Positions 1 to 9,334 of a stretch of DNA of 64,000 nt are shown piece after piece. A program made the position numbers and the translations under genes. Within the stretch, counting starts at the first letter, position 1. Each line of letters opens with the position of its first letter. The notes under the pieces are model-generated. The model was not told the DNA's origin. It ran no database searches and was given only the letters and a program-made list of their open reading frames with translations. Origin of the DNA: Actinomycetota bacterium (GTDB lineage: Bacteria; Actinomycetota; Coriobacteriia; Anaerosomatales; Anaerosomataceae); NCBI GenBank assembly GCA_009668945.1, contig SBEH01000007.1:1-64000 (forward strand), read 5' to 3'.

Positions 1-54
1 CGCGAGGGCGGCCGCACCGTCGGAAGCGGCCGTGTCACGAAGATCCTGAAGTAG
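1..54 (+). CDS. tuf: Elongation factor Tu, C-terminal end (partial)
   Basis: Last 17 codons and stop of EF-Tu, the GTPase that carries aminoacyl-tRNA to the ribosome. The tail REGGRTVGSGRVTKILK is the near-invariant end of EF-Tu domain 3. The 5' part lies outside the window. It ends 33 nt before rpsJ, the usual str-to-S10 junction, so the two operons are probably read together. Confidence 0.93.
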   Translation, partial: REGGRTVGSGRVTKILK

Positions 55-87
55 CTCCAAGTCCGTACAAGACGGAGGTAAGAGAAG

Positions 88-396
88 TTGGCGAACCAGA
101 AGATCCGCATCCGGCTCAAGGCGTACGATCATGAGATCGTGGACCAGTCCACGAAGAAGATCGTGGAGACCGCGCGCAAGACGGGCGCCAAGGTCGCGGG
201 GCCGATACCGCTCCCGACTGAGCGCAACCTCTACTGCGTGATCCGCTCCCCGCACGTCAACAAGGACAGCCGGGAGCACTTCGAGATGAGGACACACAAG
301 CGCCTCATCGACATCCTCGAGCCGACGCCGAAGACGGTCGACGAGCTCATGCGCCTCGATCTCCCGGCTGGCGTGGACATCGAGATCAAGCTGTAG
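88..396 (+). CDS. rpsJ: 30S ribosomal protein S10
   Basis: S10 (NusE) sits in the head of the 30S subunit and also joins NusB and NusG in transcription antitermination. The 102-residue length is standard, and the N-terminal [16 protein letters not shown] stretch is the family signature. The TTG start is chosen because GGAGGT lies 8 nt upstream and the homologous N-terminus begins there. It is the first gene of the S10 operon, followed by a 107-nt structured spacer before rplC. Confidence 0.97.
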   Translation: MANQKIRIRLKAYDHEIVDQSTKKIVETARKTGAKVAGPIPLPTERNLYCVIRSPHVNKDSREHFEMRTHKRLIDILEPTPKTVDELMRLDLPAGVDIEIKL

Positions 397-401
397 AACC
401 G

Positions 402-472
402 CCGGCGCCTCCGCGCCGGTTGACGAAGCGCGGCCCTCTGGGAGGCGTCGCACCGAAGTGACGCCAAGGGCC
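402..472 (+). other. Two hairpins in the rpsJ-rplC spacer
   Basis: CCGGCGC (402-408) pairs with GCGCCGG (413-419) around a CTCC loop just after the rpsJ stop. A second stem pairs GGCCCT (432-437) with AGGGCC (467-472), enclosing GGCGTC (444-449) with GACGCC (460-465). No U-tract follows, so a role in pausing, mRNA processing or 3'-end protection is more likely than simple termination. Function is inferred. Confidence 0.55.
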
Positions 473-503
473 CCAAGACCGCCCGGACGAAAGGCACGAA
501 CAG

Positions 504-1124
504 ATGGCAAGTGCGATCCTCGGAAGGAAGCTGGGCATGACCCAGGTCTGGTCCGATGACGACCGGCTCATCCCGGTCACCGTCATCGAGGCCGGCCCCT
601 GCGTCGTCTCCCAGATTCGCACCGAACAGCGCGACGGCTACAGGGCCGTCCAGCTCGCGTTCGGCGATGTGAAGGAGTCGCGGGCGAACAAGCCCATGAC
701 CGGCCACTTCGCGAAAGCGAAGACGACCCCTAAGCGGTTCGTGGCCGAGGTCCCGATGGGCGAGGACGAGCAGATCAAGCTCGGCCAGACCGTTACGGTC
801 GAGGGCTTCGAGCCAGGCATGCAGGTGCACATCACCGGTACCAGCAAGGGCAAGGGCTTCCAGGGCGTCATGAAGCGCCACAACTTCAAGGGCGGTCCGG
901 GTGGTCACGGGTCGCACGCGCATCGTGAACCGGGCTCGGTCGGCCAGGCATCCACGCCCTCGCGCGTCTTCCGGGGCACCCGGCTTCCGGGTCAGATGGG
1001 CGGCGACACGGTAACCATCCGCGGTGTCGAGGTAGTGCGGGTGGATGTCGAGCAGAACCTGCTGCTCGTCAAGGGTGCGGTTCCTGGCGGCAAGGACAGC
1101 TTCCTGACGATCCGCCTCGGCTAG
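504..1124 (+). CDS. rplC: 50S ribosomal protein L3
   Basis: L3 is an early assembly protein of the large subunit whose long loop reaches towards the peptidyl transferase centre. The 206 aa match the family length. The diagnostic KGKGFQG...GGPGGHGSHAHR region covers about residues 115-142. ATG start with AAAGG 9 nt upstream. rplD follows after a 40-nt gap, consistent with one S10 operon transcript. Confidence 0.97.
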   Translation: MASAILGRKLGMTQVWSDDDRLIPVTVIEAGPCVVSQIRTEQRDGYRAVQLAFGDVKESRANKPMTGHFAKAKTTPKRFVAEVPMGEDEQIKLGQTVTVEGFEPGMQVHITGTSKGKGFQGVMKRHNFKGGPGGHGSHAHREPGSVGQASTPSRVFRGTRLPGQMGGDTVTIRGVEVVRVDVEQNLLLVKGAVPGGKDSFLTIRLG

Positions 1125-1164
1125 CGGGCGCGTTCGTCGGTCAGTGACTCTAGGAGTAGAAACG

Positions 1165-1788
1165 ATGGCAACTGTCGAAGTGAAGGACAGCACCGGCAAG
1201 AAGGTGGGCAAGGCCGAACTCGCCGACGGCGTATTCGCGATCGAGCCCAACCCGTTCGCCGTGCATCAGGTGGTGCGCAGCCAGATGGCCGCCCGCCGCC
1301 AGGGCACCCACAGCACGAAGGGGCGCAGCGACGTTTCCGGCGGCGGCGCAAAGCCGTGGCGCCAGAAGGGCACCGGCCGTGCGCGGCAGGGCTCGACGCG
1401 TGCCGGGCAGTGGAAGGGTGGCGGCGCCATCTTCGGCCCGACCCCGCGCAGCTATGCGTTCAAGGTGCCGAACAAGGTCGTGAAGCTTGCAATGCGCAGC
1501 GCGCTCTCGGCCAAGCACTCCGAAGGCCAGCTGTACGTGATCGACTCGTTCGGACTGGACGAGCCGTCCACGAAGAAGGCCGCGGCGGTCCTCTCGGCGC
1601 TCGGCATCGACCGTCGCGTGACCGTGGTCGTGGACAACGAGGATCAGAACGCGTACCTCTCGCTTCGCAACGTCGACAAGGTGCGCGTCATCACCGCGTC
1701 GGAGGCGAACACCTACGACCTAGTTGACAACGTGTCCGTGCTCTTCACCAGGCCGGCGCTCGAGTGGCTCGAGGGGGTGCTGAGCTGA
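1165..1788 (+). CDS. rplD: 50S ribosomal protein L4
   Basis: L4 lines the nascent-peptide exit tunnel and in some bacteria represses its own S10 operon. The glycine/arginine-rich loop ([17 protein letters not shown], then GRARQG) is visible near residues 50-75. The ATG at 1165 (MATVEVKDS) is preferred over an in-frame GTG at 1144 because AGGAG lies 8 nt before it. The gene is 207 aa and its stop overlaps the rplW start by one base. Confidence 0.95.
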   Translation: MATVEVKDSTGKKVGKAELADGVFAIEPNPFAVHQVVRSQMAARRQGTHSTKGRSDVSGGGAKPWRQKGTGRARQGSTRAGQWKGGGAIFGPTPRSYAFKVPNKVVKLAMRSALSAKHSEGQLYVIDSFGLDEPSTKKAAAVLSALGIDRRVTVVVDNEDQNAYLSLRNVDKVRVITASEANTYDLVDNVSVLFTRPALEWLEGVLS

Positions 1789-2072
1789 TGGATGCACGCG
1801 ACGTCATCATCCGCCCCATCGTGTCGGAGAAGAGCTACGACCTGATGGCGCAGAATCGCTACACGTTCGAGGTGGCCAAGGAGGCGAAGAAGCAGCAGAT
1901 AGCCGCTGCTGTCTCCGAGATCTTCGGCGTGACTGTGACCTCCGTGAACACGATGAATGTCTCTGGCAAACCGCGGCGACTCCGCTACAATAAGGGGCTG
2001 TCGCGCTCGTGGAAGAAGGCCATCGTCACCCTCAAGGATGGCGACACGATCGACCTGTACGCGAGCAAGTAA
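1788..2072 (+). CDS. rplW: 50S ribosomal protein L23
   Basis: L23 surrounds the exit tunnel and is the docking site for trigger factor and SRP. The start [16 protein letters not shown] carries the family N-terminal signature. The ATG at 1788 overlaps the rplD stop (TGATG), with a GAGGGGGTG SD-like tract 8 nt upstream, so translation is probably coupled. An upstream in-frame GTG inside rplD gives a non-homologous extension and was not used. Length is 94 aa. Confidence 0.95.
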   Translation: MDARDVIIRPIVSEKSYDLMAQNRYTFEVAKEAKKQQIAAAVSEIFGVTVTSVNTMNVSGKPRRLRYNKGLSRSWKKAIVTLKDGDTIDLYASK

Positions 2073-2074
2073 TC

Positions 2075-2190
2075 CCGTGTGCCCCCGAATTCCGGGGCAC
2101 ACGGCGGTTGATGGAGCCACCCGGCACCGTGGTAGGAAGTCCGGCGTCGGGCCGTTCGGAGGAGACAGTCTCCGAGTCCCAAGCGGCCCG
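2075..2190 (+). other. Structured rplW-rplB spacer
   Basis: This 141-nt gap holds an 11-bp perfect hairpin directly after the rplW stop (2075-2085 with 2094-2104, 8-nt loop). A second domain is closed by CGGGCCG (2148-2154) with CGGCCCG (2184-2190) and contains a GGAGA/TCTCC stem. There is no T-run after either. It could be a pause, a processing site or an autoregulatory leader for rplB. The structures are read directly; function is unknown. Confidence 0.55.
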
Positions 2191-2213
2191 GCAATCGGAA
2201 CGAAGGAGAGACA

Positions 2214-3044
<831 letters not shown>

Positions 3045-3064
3045 CGGAAGCAGGGAGCTAAGAG

Positions 3065-3343
3065 ATGAGCAGAAGCCTGAAGAAAGGCCCCTACGTCGAG
3101 CCGCGACTCCTGAAGCGCATTCAGGACATGAACGAGGCCGGCGAGAAGAAGGTCGTCAAGACCTGGTCCCGCGCGTCCACGATCTTCCCCGAAATGGTCG
3201 GTCACACGGTGGCGGTCCACGACGGCCGCAAGCACGTTCCGGTGTACGTGACCGAGTCGATGGTCGGGCACAAGTTCGGCGAGTTCTCCCCGACGCGTAC
3301 TTTCCGCGGCCACGCGGACGATCGGAAGAAGGGCAAGCGCTAA
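3065..3343 (+). CDS. rpsS: 30S ribosomal protein S19
   Basis: S19 lies in the 30S head and contacts tRNA and the subunit bridge. The N-terminal [16 protein letters not shown] and the C-terminal [16 protein letters not shown] signature are both present in 92 aa, the usual length. The stop TAA overlaps the rplV ATG by one base, indicating coupled translation. Confidence 0.98.
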   Translation: MSRSLKKGPYVEPRLLKRIQDMNEAGEKKVVKTWSRASTIFPEMVGHTVAVHDGRKHVPVYVTESMVGHKFGEFSPTRTFRGHADDRKKGKR

Positions 3344-3684
3344 TGGAAGCAAGAGCTACCGCGAAGTTCGTGCGGGTGAGCCCGCGCAAGGCGCGCGAGG
3401 TCGTCGACCTCGTCCGGGGCAAATCGGTTCCGGATGCCGAAGCGATCTTGAAGTTCACGCCGCGCGCAGCGGCCGAGATCGTCGGCAAGGTCGTGCACAG
3501 CGCCGCGGCCAACGCGGAGAAGAACCTGCGCATCAGGCCGGAGACACTCTACGTCTCAGAGGCGTTCGTGAACGAGGGTCCGACAATCAAGCGCATCCGC
3601 CCGCGCGCAATGGGCCGTGCGTTCCGCATCAACAAGCGGACCAGTCATATCACTGTGGTCGTCAAGCAGCGAGAGGAGGCATAA
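3343..3684 (+). CDS. rplV: 50S ribosomal protein L22
   Basis: L22 lines the exit tunnel; its long beta-hairpin is a macrolide resistance site. The N-terminus [20 protein letters not shown] and the C-terminal [16 protein letters not shown] hairpin are typical. Length is 113 aa. It starts on the last base of the rpsS stop codon and ends 5 nt before rpsC. Confidence 0.97.
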   Translation: MEARATAKFVRVSPRKAREVVDLVRGKSVPDAEAILKFTPRAAAEIVGKVVHSAAANAEKNLRIRPETLYVSEAFVNEGPTIKRIRPRAMGRAFRINKRTSHITVVVKQREEA

Positions 3685-3689
3685 GCGCC

Positions 3690-4439
3690 ATGGGTCAGAA
3701 GGTCTACCCCATCGGGTTCCGTCTCGGCATCACCGAGGAGTGGCGGAGCCGCTGGTACCAGGACAAGGGCTACAGCCAATCGCTCGCCGAGGACCTCGCA
3801 CTTCGCAAGTACCTGCAGTCGAAGCTCCGTCGCGCCGCCATCTCGCGCATCGACATCGAGCGCAAGGGCGACAAGGTCTTCGTCGAGATCTGGACCGCGC
3901 GCCCGGGCATCGTCATCGGCAAGAAGGGCGCCGAGGTCGACGTGCTTCGCAAGGAGCTCGAGAAGCTCGCAGGCCACGCCGTTGCGGTCAATATCGTTGA
4001 GATCAAGCGGCCCGAACTCGATGCCACCCTCGTCGCGCAGAGTGTCGCCGAGCAGCTTGTCGCTCGCGTCTCGTTCCGTCGGGCCATGAAGAAGGCCGTC
4101 ACCAGCGCCATCAAGAGCGGCGCTCTCGGCATCAGGATCCAGTGCTCGGGTCGCCTGGGCGGCGCCGAGATGGGCCGCCGCGAGTGGTATCGCGAAGGTC
4201 GCGTGCCGCTGCACACGCTGCGCGCCAAGATCGACTACGGCACGGCGGATGCCGTCACCACCTTCGGCGTCGTCGGCGTGAAGGTCTGGGTCTACCGCGG
4301 CGACAAGCTGCCGGGTCAGACGATGACCGCGGCCGAGGAAGCGGCGCTTGTCGAGCGTCCGCGTCCCGAGCGTGACCGTGAGCGTCCGCGCGGCAACCGC
4401 CGTGGTGCGCCGGGCGCTGGTGCAGGAAGGAGGGGCTAG
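3690..4439 (+). CDS. rpsC: 30S ribosomal protein S3
   Basis: S3 binds mRNA at the entry channel of the 30S subunit. A KH domain with the GKKG loop is seen at about residues 60-80, followed by the C-terminal S3 domain. The last 30 residues form a basic, Arg/Gly/Pro-rich tail, common in actinobacterial S3 (249 aa). AGAGGAGG 9 nt upstream supports the ATG start. It abuts rplP with no gap. Confidence 0.97.
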   Translation: MGQKVYPIGFRLGITEEWRSRWYQDKGYSQSLAEDLALRKYLQSKLRRAAISRIDIERKGDKVFVEIWTARPGIVIGKKGAEVDVLRKELEKLAGHAVAVNIVEIKRPELDATLVAQSVAEQLVARVSFRRAMKKAVTSAIKSGALGIRIQCSGRLGGAEMGRREWYREGRVPLHTLRAKIDYGTADAVTTFGVVGVKVWVYRGDKLPGQTMTAAEEAALVERPRPERDRERPRGNRRGAPGAGAGRRG

Positions 4440-4865
4440 ATGCTGCTTCCCAAGCGCGTCAAGCACCGCAAGGTGATGCGCGGCTCCCGCAAGGGCGTCG
4501 CGAAGGGCGGGACCGAGATCGCATTCGGCGACTACGGTCTGAAGGCCCTCGAGCCTGCGTGGATCACGAACCGGCAGATCGAGGCGGCCCGTATCGCGAT
4601 GACCCGCTATATGAAGCGTGGCGGCAAGGTTTGGATCAACATCTTCCCGGACAAGCCCGTGACACAGAAGCCGGCCGAGACCCGCATGGGTTCCGGCAAG
4701 GGCAATCCGGAGAAGTGGGTGGCGGTCGTAAAGCCCGGCCGCGTCATGTTCGAGGTCGCCGGAGTGAGCGAAGAGGTGGCCAAGGAAGCCATGCGTCTCG
4801 CGGCGCAGAAGCTTCCGATCAAGTGCAAGTTCGTGACCCGTGCCGAGAGCGGCGGTGAAGGATAG
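4440..4865 (+). CDS. rplP: 50S ribosomal protein L16
   Basis: L16 organises the A-site side of the large subunit near the tRNA elbow. The N-terminal [15 protein letters not shown] and the central [13 protein letters not shown] motif are diagnostic. Length is 141 aa. The ATG follows the rpsC stop directly, with the SD (GGAGGGG) inside the end of rpsC, so the two are translationally coupled. Confidence 0.98.
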   Translation: MLLPKRVKHRKVMRGSRKGVAKGGTEIAFGDYGLKALEPAWITNRQIEAARIAMTRYMKRGGKVWINIFPDKPVTQKPAETRMGSGKGNPEKWVAVVKPGRVMFEVAGVSEEVAKEAMRLAAQKLPIKCKFVTRAESGGEG

Positions 4866-5075
4866 ATGAAGGCTACAGAGATCAAGGACCTCGCGGAGAC
4901 CGAGATCGCCGAGAAGCTCAAGGAGCGCAGGACGGAGCTCTTCAACCTCCGTTTCCAGCTCGCCACAGGGCAGCTCGACAATCCGCACCGCATCAACGTG
5001 GTCAAGAAGGACATCGCGCGCCTGCACACCGAGCTCCGCGCCCGCGAAATCGCGGCCGCCGGGCCCCAGGCGTAA
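4866..5075 (+). CDS. rpmC: 50S ribosomal protein L29
   Basis: L29 is a small two-helix protein at the exit tunnel rim beside L23, part of the trigger factor and SRP docking area. The 69 aa carry the typical [20 protein letters not shown] helix. It starts at the base after the rplP stop. rpsQ follows with its SD immediately after the rpmC stop. Confidence 0.95.
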   Translation: MKATEIKDLAETEIAEKLKERRTELFNLRFQLATGQLDNPHRINVVKKDIARLHTELRAREIAAAGPQA

Positions 5076-5090
5076 GTGGGAGGACGGCAG

Positions 5091-5351
5091 ATGAGCACCG
5101 AGCGTAACAGCCGCAAGGAGCGCCAGGGCGTCGTGGTCTCGACAGCCGGCGACAAGACCTGTGTCGTCAAGGTCGAGGCGCGCAAGCGCCACCCGCTCTA
5201 CGGCAAGATGATCACCCGCTCGACCAAGTTCCACGCACACGACGAGAACAACGAGTGCGGCGTGGGCGACGTGGTCAAGATCATGGAGACCCGGCCGGTG
5301 TCCAAGCTCAAGCGTTGGCGCCTGGTCGAGATCGTCGAAAGAGCAAAGTAG
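5091..5351 (+). CDS. rpsQ: 30S ribosomal protein S17
   Basis: S17 is a primary 16S rRNA-binding OB-fold protein of the 30S body. Motifs [10 protein letters not shown] and [11 protein letters not shown] are typical. The ATG at 5091 (86 aa) is preferred over a GTG at 5076 because the sequence between them holds the SD (GGGAGGA) and codes for non-conserved residues. It is the last gene of the classical S10 operon; a 96-nt spacer with a large hairpin separates it from rplN. Confidence 0.95.
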   Translation: MSTERNSRKERQGVVVSTAGDKTCVVKVEARKRHPLYGKMITRSTKFHAHDENNECGVGDVVKIMETRPVSKLKRWRLVEIVERAK

Positions 5352-5384
5352 CGCCGTCGCCGACCTTTCGGCGGCTACGGCGCT

Positions 5385-5427
5385 CGCGGAATCGAGCAGG
5401 CTCGCGTTGCTCGCTGCTCATTCCGCG
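5385..5427 (+). other. Long hairpin at the S10/spc operon boundary
   Basis: CGCGGAAT (5385-5392) and GAGCAG (5394-5399) pair with CTGCTC (5414-5419) and ATTCCGCG (5420-5427), a 14-bp stem with one bulged C and a 14-nt loop. It lies between rpsQ and rplN, where S10 and spc operons are separate units in E. coli. It has no U-tract, so it may be a partial terminator, processing site or insulator. Confidence 0.6.
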
Positions 5428-5447
5428 ACACGACGTGGAGGAAGAGA

Positions 5448-5816
5448 ATGATTCAGCAGGAGACACGGCTGAAGGTGGCCGACAACTCCGGAGCACGCCA
5501 GGTGGCCTGCATCAAGGTCCTCGGCGGCTCCCGGAGGCGCTACGCGTACGTCGGCGACACCATCGTCTGCTCCGTCAAGGAGGCTACTCCGAACGGAGCG
5601 GTGAAGAAGGGCGATGTCGTCAGGGCGGTCGTCGTCCGCACCAAGAAGGAAGTGCGTCGTCCCGACGGCAGCTACATCAGGTTCGACGAGAACGCCGCCG
5701 TGATCATCGACAACCAGGGCAACCCGCGCGGCACGCGCATCTTCGGCCCGGTCGCTCGCGAGCTGCGTGACCGGAAGTACATGAAGATCGTGTCGCTCGC
5801 ACCGGAAGTGCTGTAG
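5448..5816 (+). CDS. rplN: 50S ribosomal protein L14
   Basis: L14 is a beta-barrel protein at the subunit interface that also binds the silencing factor RsfS. The N-terminal [19 protein letters not shown] and the C-terminal tail ending SLAPEVL are the family hallmarks. Length is 122 aa. GGAGG lies 7 nt upstream of the ATG. It is the first gene of the spc block, 13 nt before rplX. Confidence 0.98.
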   Translation: MIQQETRLKVADNSGARQVACIKVLGGSRRRYAYVGDTIVCSVKEATPNGAVKKGDVVRAVVVRTKKEVRRPDGSYIRFDENAAVIIDNQGNPRGTRIFGPVARELRDRKYMKIVSLAPEVL

Positions 5817-5829
5817 GAGGGCTTTTCGA

Positions 5830-6153
5830 ATGGCGAAGTCTCTGACCATCCGCAAGGGCGACAAGGTGCACGTGATCGCCGGCAAGGACAAGGGCAAGGA
5901 GGGCAAGGTCCTCCGCTCGATGCCGGAGAAGGAACGTGTCGTTGTCGAGAACGTGCACATGATCAAGAAGCACACGCGTCCGAGCCAGAAGAACCAGCAG
6001 GGCGGCATCATCGAGATGGAAGGCGCGATCCATGTGTCCAACGTGATGCTCGTGTGCCCGAACTGCGGTCAGCCGACCCGGGTCGGCCGCAGGCGCGACG
6101 ATGGCGTGCGCGTGCGTACGTGCAAGAAGTGCGGCAAGGACATCGACAAGTAG
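5830..6153 (+). CDS. rplX: 50S ribosomal protein L24, zinc-ribbon type
   Basis: L24 starts assembly of the 50S subunit. A KOW motif ([17 protein letters not shown], residues 9-25) is followed by a C-terminal domain that here keeps both halves of a possible zinc ribbon, CPNC and CKKC. Length is 107 aa. The SD is GGAGGG just after the rplN stop. An 85-nt spacer precedes rplE. Confidence 0.96.
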   Translation: MAKSLTIRKGDKVHVIAGKDKGKEGKVLRSMPEKERVVVENVHMIKKHTRPSQKNQQGGIIEMEGAIHVSNVMLVCPNCGQPTRVGRRRDDGVRVRTCKKCGKDIDK

Positions 6154-6160
6154 AGTCACC

Positions 6161-6179
6161 CGGCCGTCTTGCGCGGCCG
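6161..6179 (+). other. Hairpin in the rplX-rplE spacer
   Basis: CGGCCG (6161-6166) pairs with CGGCCG (6174-6179) around a 7-nt loop, 7 nt after the rplX stop. No T-run follows. It is one of a series of post-stop hairpins in this ribosomal cluster. Confidence 0.4.
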
Positions 6180-6238
6180 TGACACGAAGTCCCGTCGGGT
6201 CGGAATCCGCCGGGCGCGATAACAAGTGGAGGTACGCA

Positions 6239-6781
6239 GTGGCACCAAGGTTCAAGGAGAGGTATCGCACGGAGGTCGTGCCGGCGCTCATGGAGCGCTT
6301 CGGCTACGACAACGTGCACGAGGTACCCGAGCTTGACAAGATCGTGGTCAACATGGGCGTGGGTGGCGCGACGCAGGACGCGAAGCTGCTCGAATCGGCC
6401 ATGAACGATCTCACGATCGTCACTGGCCAGAAGCCGGCCGTCACGCGCGCCAAGAAGTCGATCGCGAGCTTCAAGCTGCGCCAGGGCATGGCTATCGGCT
6501 GCAAGGTCACGCTTCGGGGTGACCGCATGTGGGAGTTCTTCGATCGTCTGCTGTCGACCGCGCTGCCGCGCATCCGTGACTTTCGCGGCGTGAGCGCAAC
6601 AGCCTTCGACGGGCGTGGCAACTACTCGCTGGGCGTCACCGAGCAGCTGATCTTCCCCGAGATCGACTACGACAAGGTCGACAAGATCCGGGGCATGGAC
6701 ATCACGTTCGTCACGACCGCGAAAACAGACGAGGAATGCCGGGTGCTGCTCGAGCAGTTCGGGTTCCCGTTCAAGAAGTAG
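6239..6781 (+). CDS. rplE: 50S ribosomal protein L5
   Basis: L5 binds 5S rRNA and forms the central protuberance. Typical stretches are [30 protein letters not shown] and [12 protein letters not shown]. The GTG at 6239 (MAPRFKERY, 180 aa) is chosen because GGAGGT lies 5 nt upstream and upstream in-frame codons overlap rplX without homology. A 52-nt spacer leads to rpsZ. Confidence 0.96.
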   Translation: MAPRFKERYRTEVVPALMERFGYDNVHEVPELDKIVVNMGVGGATQDAKLLESAMNDLTIVTGQKPAVTRAKKSIASFKLRQGMAIGCKVTLRGDRMWEFFDRLLSTALPRIRDFRGVSATAFDGRGNYSLGVTEQLIFPEIDYDKVDKIRGMDITFVTTAKTDEECRVLLEQFGFPFKK

Positions 6782-6833
6782 AGAAGTCCGGGCACGTCCG
6801 CTAGGACCTGCCCCCTTCGAGGAGGTTCGAGAA

Positions 6834-7019
6834 GTGGCAAAGAAGTCGATGATCGCCAAGGCCAAGCGCACGCCGAAGTTCGGTGTCCGCGGGGTGAACC
6901 GCTGCAACCGCTGCGGCCGTCCACGCGGGTTCTACCGACAGTTCGGTCTGTGCCGTGTGTGCGTGCGCGAGCTTGCCAGCCGAGGCGAGCTGCCCGGTGT
7001 CCGCAAGGCGAGCTGGTAG
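6834..7019 (+). CDS. rpsZ: 30S ribosomal protein S14, zinc-binding type (type Z)
   Basis: Short S14 of the 30S head. The 61 aa hold a zinc knuckle with Cys24, Cys27, Cys40 and Cys43 (NRCNRCGR...LCRVCVRE). This is the zinc-dependent form; a zinc-free paralogue, if any, would be elsewhere. GTG start with GAGGAGG 7 nt upstream. Confidence 0.97.
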   Translation: MAKKSMIAKAKRTPKFGVRGVNRCNRCGRPRGFYRQFGLCRVCVRELASRGELPGVRKASW

Positions 7020-7029
7020 GCCGAATTGC

Positions 7030-7086
7030 GACCCGGGCGTTGCGGGTCCGCGAGGCGCACCGGTCACGGGCCGGGGCGAACCGGTG
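7030..7086 (+). other. Two hairpins in the rpsZ-rpsH spacer
   Basis: GACCCG (7030-7035) pairs with CGGGTC (7043-7048). CACCGGT (7058-7064) pairs with ACCGGTG (7080-7086) around a G-rich loop. The 106-nt spacer has no ORF. The role is unknown; the pattern matches the other long spacers of this cluster. Confidence 0.5.
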
Positions 7087-7125
7087 GACGCGGGAAGCCC
7101 TGACTCATAGGAGGTAGTCAAGAAC

Positions 7126-7524
7126 ATGAGCATGACCGATCCCATCGCAGATATGCTGACGCGCGTGCGCAACGCGAACAACGCGTTCCAGGCCACCACG
7201 TCGATGCCGTCTTCGAACAAGCTCGTCGCGATAGCCAAGATCCTCAAGGGCGAGGGCTACATCGAGGACTACGAGGTCGTCCCCGGTGAGCCTCAGGCGA
7301 CCCTGACGATCACGCTGAAGTATGGTCCCAAGAAGCAGCGCACCATCACGGGCATCCGCCGGATCAGCAAGCCCGGACTGCGCGTCTACGCGAAGAAGGA
7401 CGAGCTGCCCCGCGTGCTAGGCGGACTCGGAATAGCCGTCATCTCGACTTCACACGGCGTCATGACCGAGAAGCAGGCCCGCGCCGCCGGTGTTGGCGGC
7501 GAGGTCATCGCCTACGTCTGGTAG
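7126..7524 (+). CDS. rpsH: 30S ribosomal protein S8
   Basis: S8 is a primary binder of the 16S central domain and, in enterobacteria, the translational repressor of the spc operon. N-terminal [15 protein letters not shown] and the C-terminal [14 protein letters not shown] motif are conserved. Length is 132 aa. The ATG at 7126 follows AGGAGGT (7110-7116) by 9 nt; a second ATG two codons later (MTDP) is also possible. Confidence 0.97.
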   Translation: MSMTDPIADMLTRVRNANNAFQATTSMPSSNKLVAIAKILKGEGYIEDYEVVPGEPQATLTITLKYGPKKQRTITGIRRISKPGLRVYAKKDELPRVLGGLGIAVISTSHGVMTEKQARAAGVGGEVIAYVW

Positions 7525-7552
7525 TCGGACCGGAGAGAAAGGAGCGAAAGCC

Positions 7553-8089
7553 GTGTCTCGTATCGGCAAGCAGCCCATCCCGGTTCCGGCCGGAGTGGAA
7601 GTGACGATTGACGGAAGCGATGTGACGGTGAAGGGTCCGAAGGGCACTCTGTCGCAGTCGTTCAACCCGGATATGGAAATCACGCTCGAGGAGGGCGTCG
7701 TGTACGTTCGACGTCCCACCGACGGGCGTCAGCACCGCAGCCTTCACGGGCTCACCAGGACACTCGTATCCAACATGGTCGTGGGTGTGTCCGAAGGGTT
7801 CCGCAAGGACATGGAGATCGTCGGTGTCGGGTATCGCGCCGCCCTCAAGGGCTCGGACCTCGACCTCTCGCTCGGCCTGAGCCACCCGATGGTCGTGAAG
7901 GCACCGACGGGCATCACGTTCGAGGTTCCCGCGCCGAACCGCATCTCGGTCGTCGGCATCGACAAGCAGCGCGTCGGGCAGATCGCCGCAGAGATCCGCG
8001 GCATCCGTCCGCCGGAGCCGTACAAGGGCAAGGGCATCCGCTATGCGGGCGAGTACGTCCGCCGCAAGGTCGGCAAGGCCGCCAAGTAG
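7553..8089 (+). CDS. rplF: 50S ribosomal protein L6
   Basis: L6 lies near the GTPase-associated centre. Two tandem L6 folds are seen in 178 aa. The N-terminal [14 protein letters not shown] and C-terminal [19 protein letters not shown] are diagnostic. The GTG at 7553 has AAAGGAG 7 nt upstream; an in-frame start inside rpsH was rejected. A 59-nt spacer follows. Confidence 0.97.
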   Translation: MSRIGKQPIPVPAGVEVTIDGSDVTVKGPKGTLSQSFNPDMEITLEEGVVYVRRPTDGRQHRSLHGLTRTLVSNMVVGVSEGFRKDMEIVGVGYRAALKGSDLDLSLGLSHPMVVKAPTGITFEVPAPNRISVVGIDKQRVGQIAAEIRGIRPPEPYKGKGIRYAGEYVRRKVGKAAK

Positions 8090-8104
8090 GAATCGAGTGG
8101 CCGT

Positions 8105-8120
8105 GCCCGCTTGCGCGGGC
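8105..8120 (+). other. Hairpin in the rplF-rplR spacer
   Basis: GCCCGC (8105-8110), loop TTGC, GCGGGC (8115-8120): a perfect 6-bp stem 16 nt after the rplF stop, with no U-tract. Post-stop hairpin of the same kind as the others in this cluster. Confidence 0.45.
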
Positions 8121-8148
8121 GGGCTTGAGAAGGAGTCTGGGAGACAAG

Positions 8149-8517
8149 ATGGATAAGACGAAAGCGAAGGCAGCAGGTCTCGCCCGCCGCCAGCGCCGTG
8201 TCCGGGGGAAGGTCAGTGGAACCGCTGAGCGGCCCCGCCTGCGGGTCAGCCGCAGCAACCAGAACATCTACGCGCAGTTGATCGATGACGTCACGGGTAC
8301 CACGCTCGTGTCCGCCTCGTCGATCGATCCCGATCTGCGCTCGGCGCTGAAAGCCGGCGCCAACACCGACGCCGCCAAGGCGGTCGGCGAGGCCCTCGGG
8401 CGTCGCGCGCTGGAGGCCGGCATCACCGAGGTCGTCTTCGACCGCGGTGGACGTCTCTATCACGGTCGCGTGGCAGCCCTCGCCGAGGGTGCCCGCGACG
8501 CCGGCCTGAAGTTCTGA
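8149..8517 (+). CDS. rplR: 50S ribosomal protein L18
   Basis: L18 binds 5S rRNA with L5 in the central protuberance. The C-terminal half ([18 protein letters not shown]...[14 protein letters not shown]) is typical. The ATG at 8149 (MDKTKAKA, 122 aa) is preferred over an upstream in-frame codon at 8125, which would place the AAGGAG SD inside the coding region. rpsE follows after 16 nt. Confidence 0.96.
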   Translation: MDKTKAKAAGLARRQRRVRGKVSGTAERPRLRVSRSNQNIYAQLIDDVTGTTLVSASSIDPDLRSALKAGANTDAAKAVGEALGRRALEAGITEVVFDRGGRLYHGRVAALAEGARDAGLKF

Positions 8518-8533
8518 CAGGGAGGATCCACTA

Positions 8534-9046
8534 ATGGCGCATGACAGCAACGCTCCCGTCTCTGAGATCCAGGAGCGCGTCGTCTACATCAACCGCGTCG
8601 CGAAGGTAGTCAAGGGCGGTCGCCGGTTCTCGTTGACGGCGCTCGTGGTCGTGGGCGACGGCAAAGGTCGCGTGGGAGTCGGCATGGGAAAGGCGGCCGA
8701 GGTGCCCGTGGCGATCAAGAAGGGCATCGAGGACGCGAAGAAGAACATGTTCACGTTCCCGCTGACCGGAGCGACGATCCCGCACGCAGTCACCGGCGAG
8801 TATGGTGCGGGCAAGGTCCTTCTCAAGCCGGCGGCTCCCGGTACCGGCGTCATCGCCGGCGGTCCGGTCCGTGCGCTCATGGAACTCGGTGGCGTGCAGG
8901 ACGTGCTCTCCAAGTCGCTCGGCACGAGTAACGCTCTGAACATCGTCAAGGCCGCTGCCGAGGGCCTGAAGGAACTGAAGAGCCCGGCCGAGGTGGCCCG
9001 GAACAGGGGCAAGTCCGTCGCCGAGGTCTACGGCAAAGAGGGGTAG
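8534..9046 (+). CDS. rpsE: 30S ribosomal protein S5
   Basis: S5 is part of the mRNA entry channel and decoding fidelity (ram and spectinomycin-resistance site). The dsRBD-like N-terminal half ([19 protein letters not shown]) and the C-terminal S5 fold are present. Length is 170 aa. ATG start with GGGAGG 8 nt upstream; rpmD starts 5 nt after its stop. Confidence 0.98.
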   Translation: MAHDSNAPVSEIQERVVYINRVAKVVKGGRRFSLTALVVVGDGKGRVGVGMGKAAEVPVAIKKGIEDAKKNMFTFPLTGATIPHAVTGEYGAGKVLLKPAAPGTGVIAGGPVRALMELGGVQDVLSKSLGTSNALNIVKAAAEGLKELKSPAEVARNRGKSVAEVYGKEG

Positions 9047-9051
9047 CGATC

Positions 9052-9237
9052 ATGGCAGAGAAGACAATCAAGATCACCCAGGTGAAGAGCGCCATCGGCT
9101 TCCCGAAGGACCAGAAGGCCACGGTTCGTGCGCTAGGCCTGAAGCGCATGAACGACACAGTGGAGCAGGCGGACACGCCCGCCGTGCGCGGCATGGTGTT
9201 CAAGGTGAAGCACCTCGTCCGTGTGGAAGAGGTCTAG
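9052..9237 (+). CDS. rpmD: 50S ribosomal protein L30
   Basis: Small L30 protein of the large subunit. The 61 aa contain [28 protein letters not shown] split by the usual loop, and [17 protein letters not shown]. It is tightly linked to rpsE. A perfect 8-bp hairpin follows its stop codon. Confidence 0.95.
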   Translation: MAEKTIKITQVKSAIGFPKDQKATVRALGLKRMNDTVEQADTPAVRGMVFKVKHLVRVEEV

Positions 9238-9238
9238 C

Positions 9239-9257
9239 GCGGGACAGCCTGTCCCGC
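9239..9257 (+). other. Hairpin after rpmD
   Basis: GCGGGACA (9239-9246), loop GCC, TGTCCCGC (9250-9257): a perfect 8-bp stem beginning 2 nt after the rpmD stop. The rest of the 97-nt spacer is G/C-rich with no ORF. No T-run follows, so full termination before rplO-secY is unlikely. Confidence 0.55.
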
Positions 9258-9334
9258 CGACGAAGTCAGCCGGCGGCGAGCGGCCGGCAACCCGGGAGGA
9301 TCTCCCGGCGTGAAGCGAGAAGGAGACGAAGAAG

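Noticed and set aside
3645-5240. 531-codon open frame on the - strand over rpsC, rplP, rpmC and rpsQ
   Set aside because: Antisense to four ribosomal protein genes; low-complexity Leu/Asp/Arg-rich product typical of a shadow frame.
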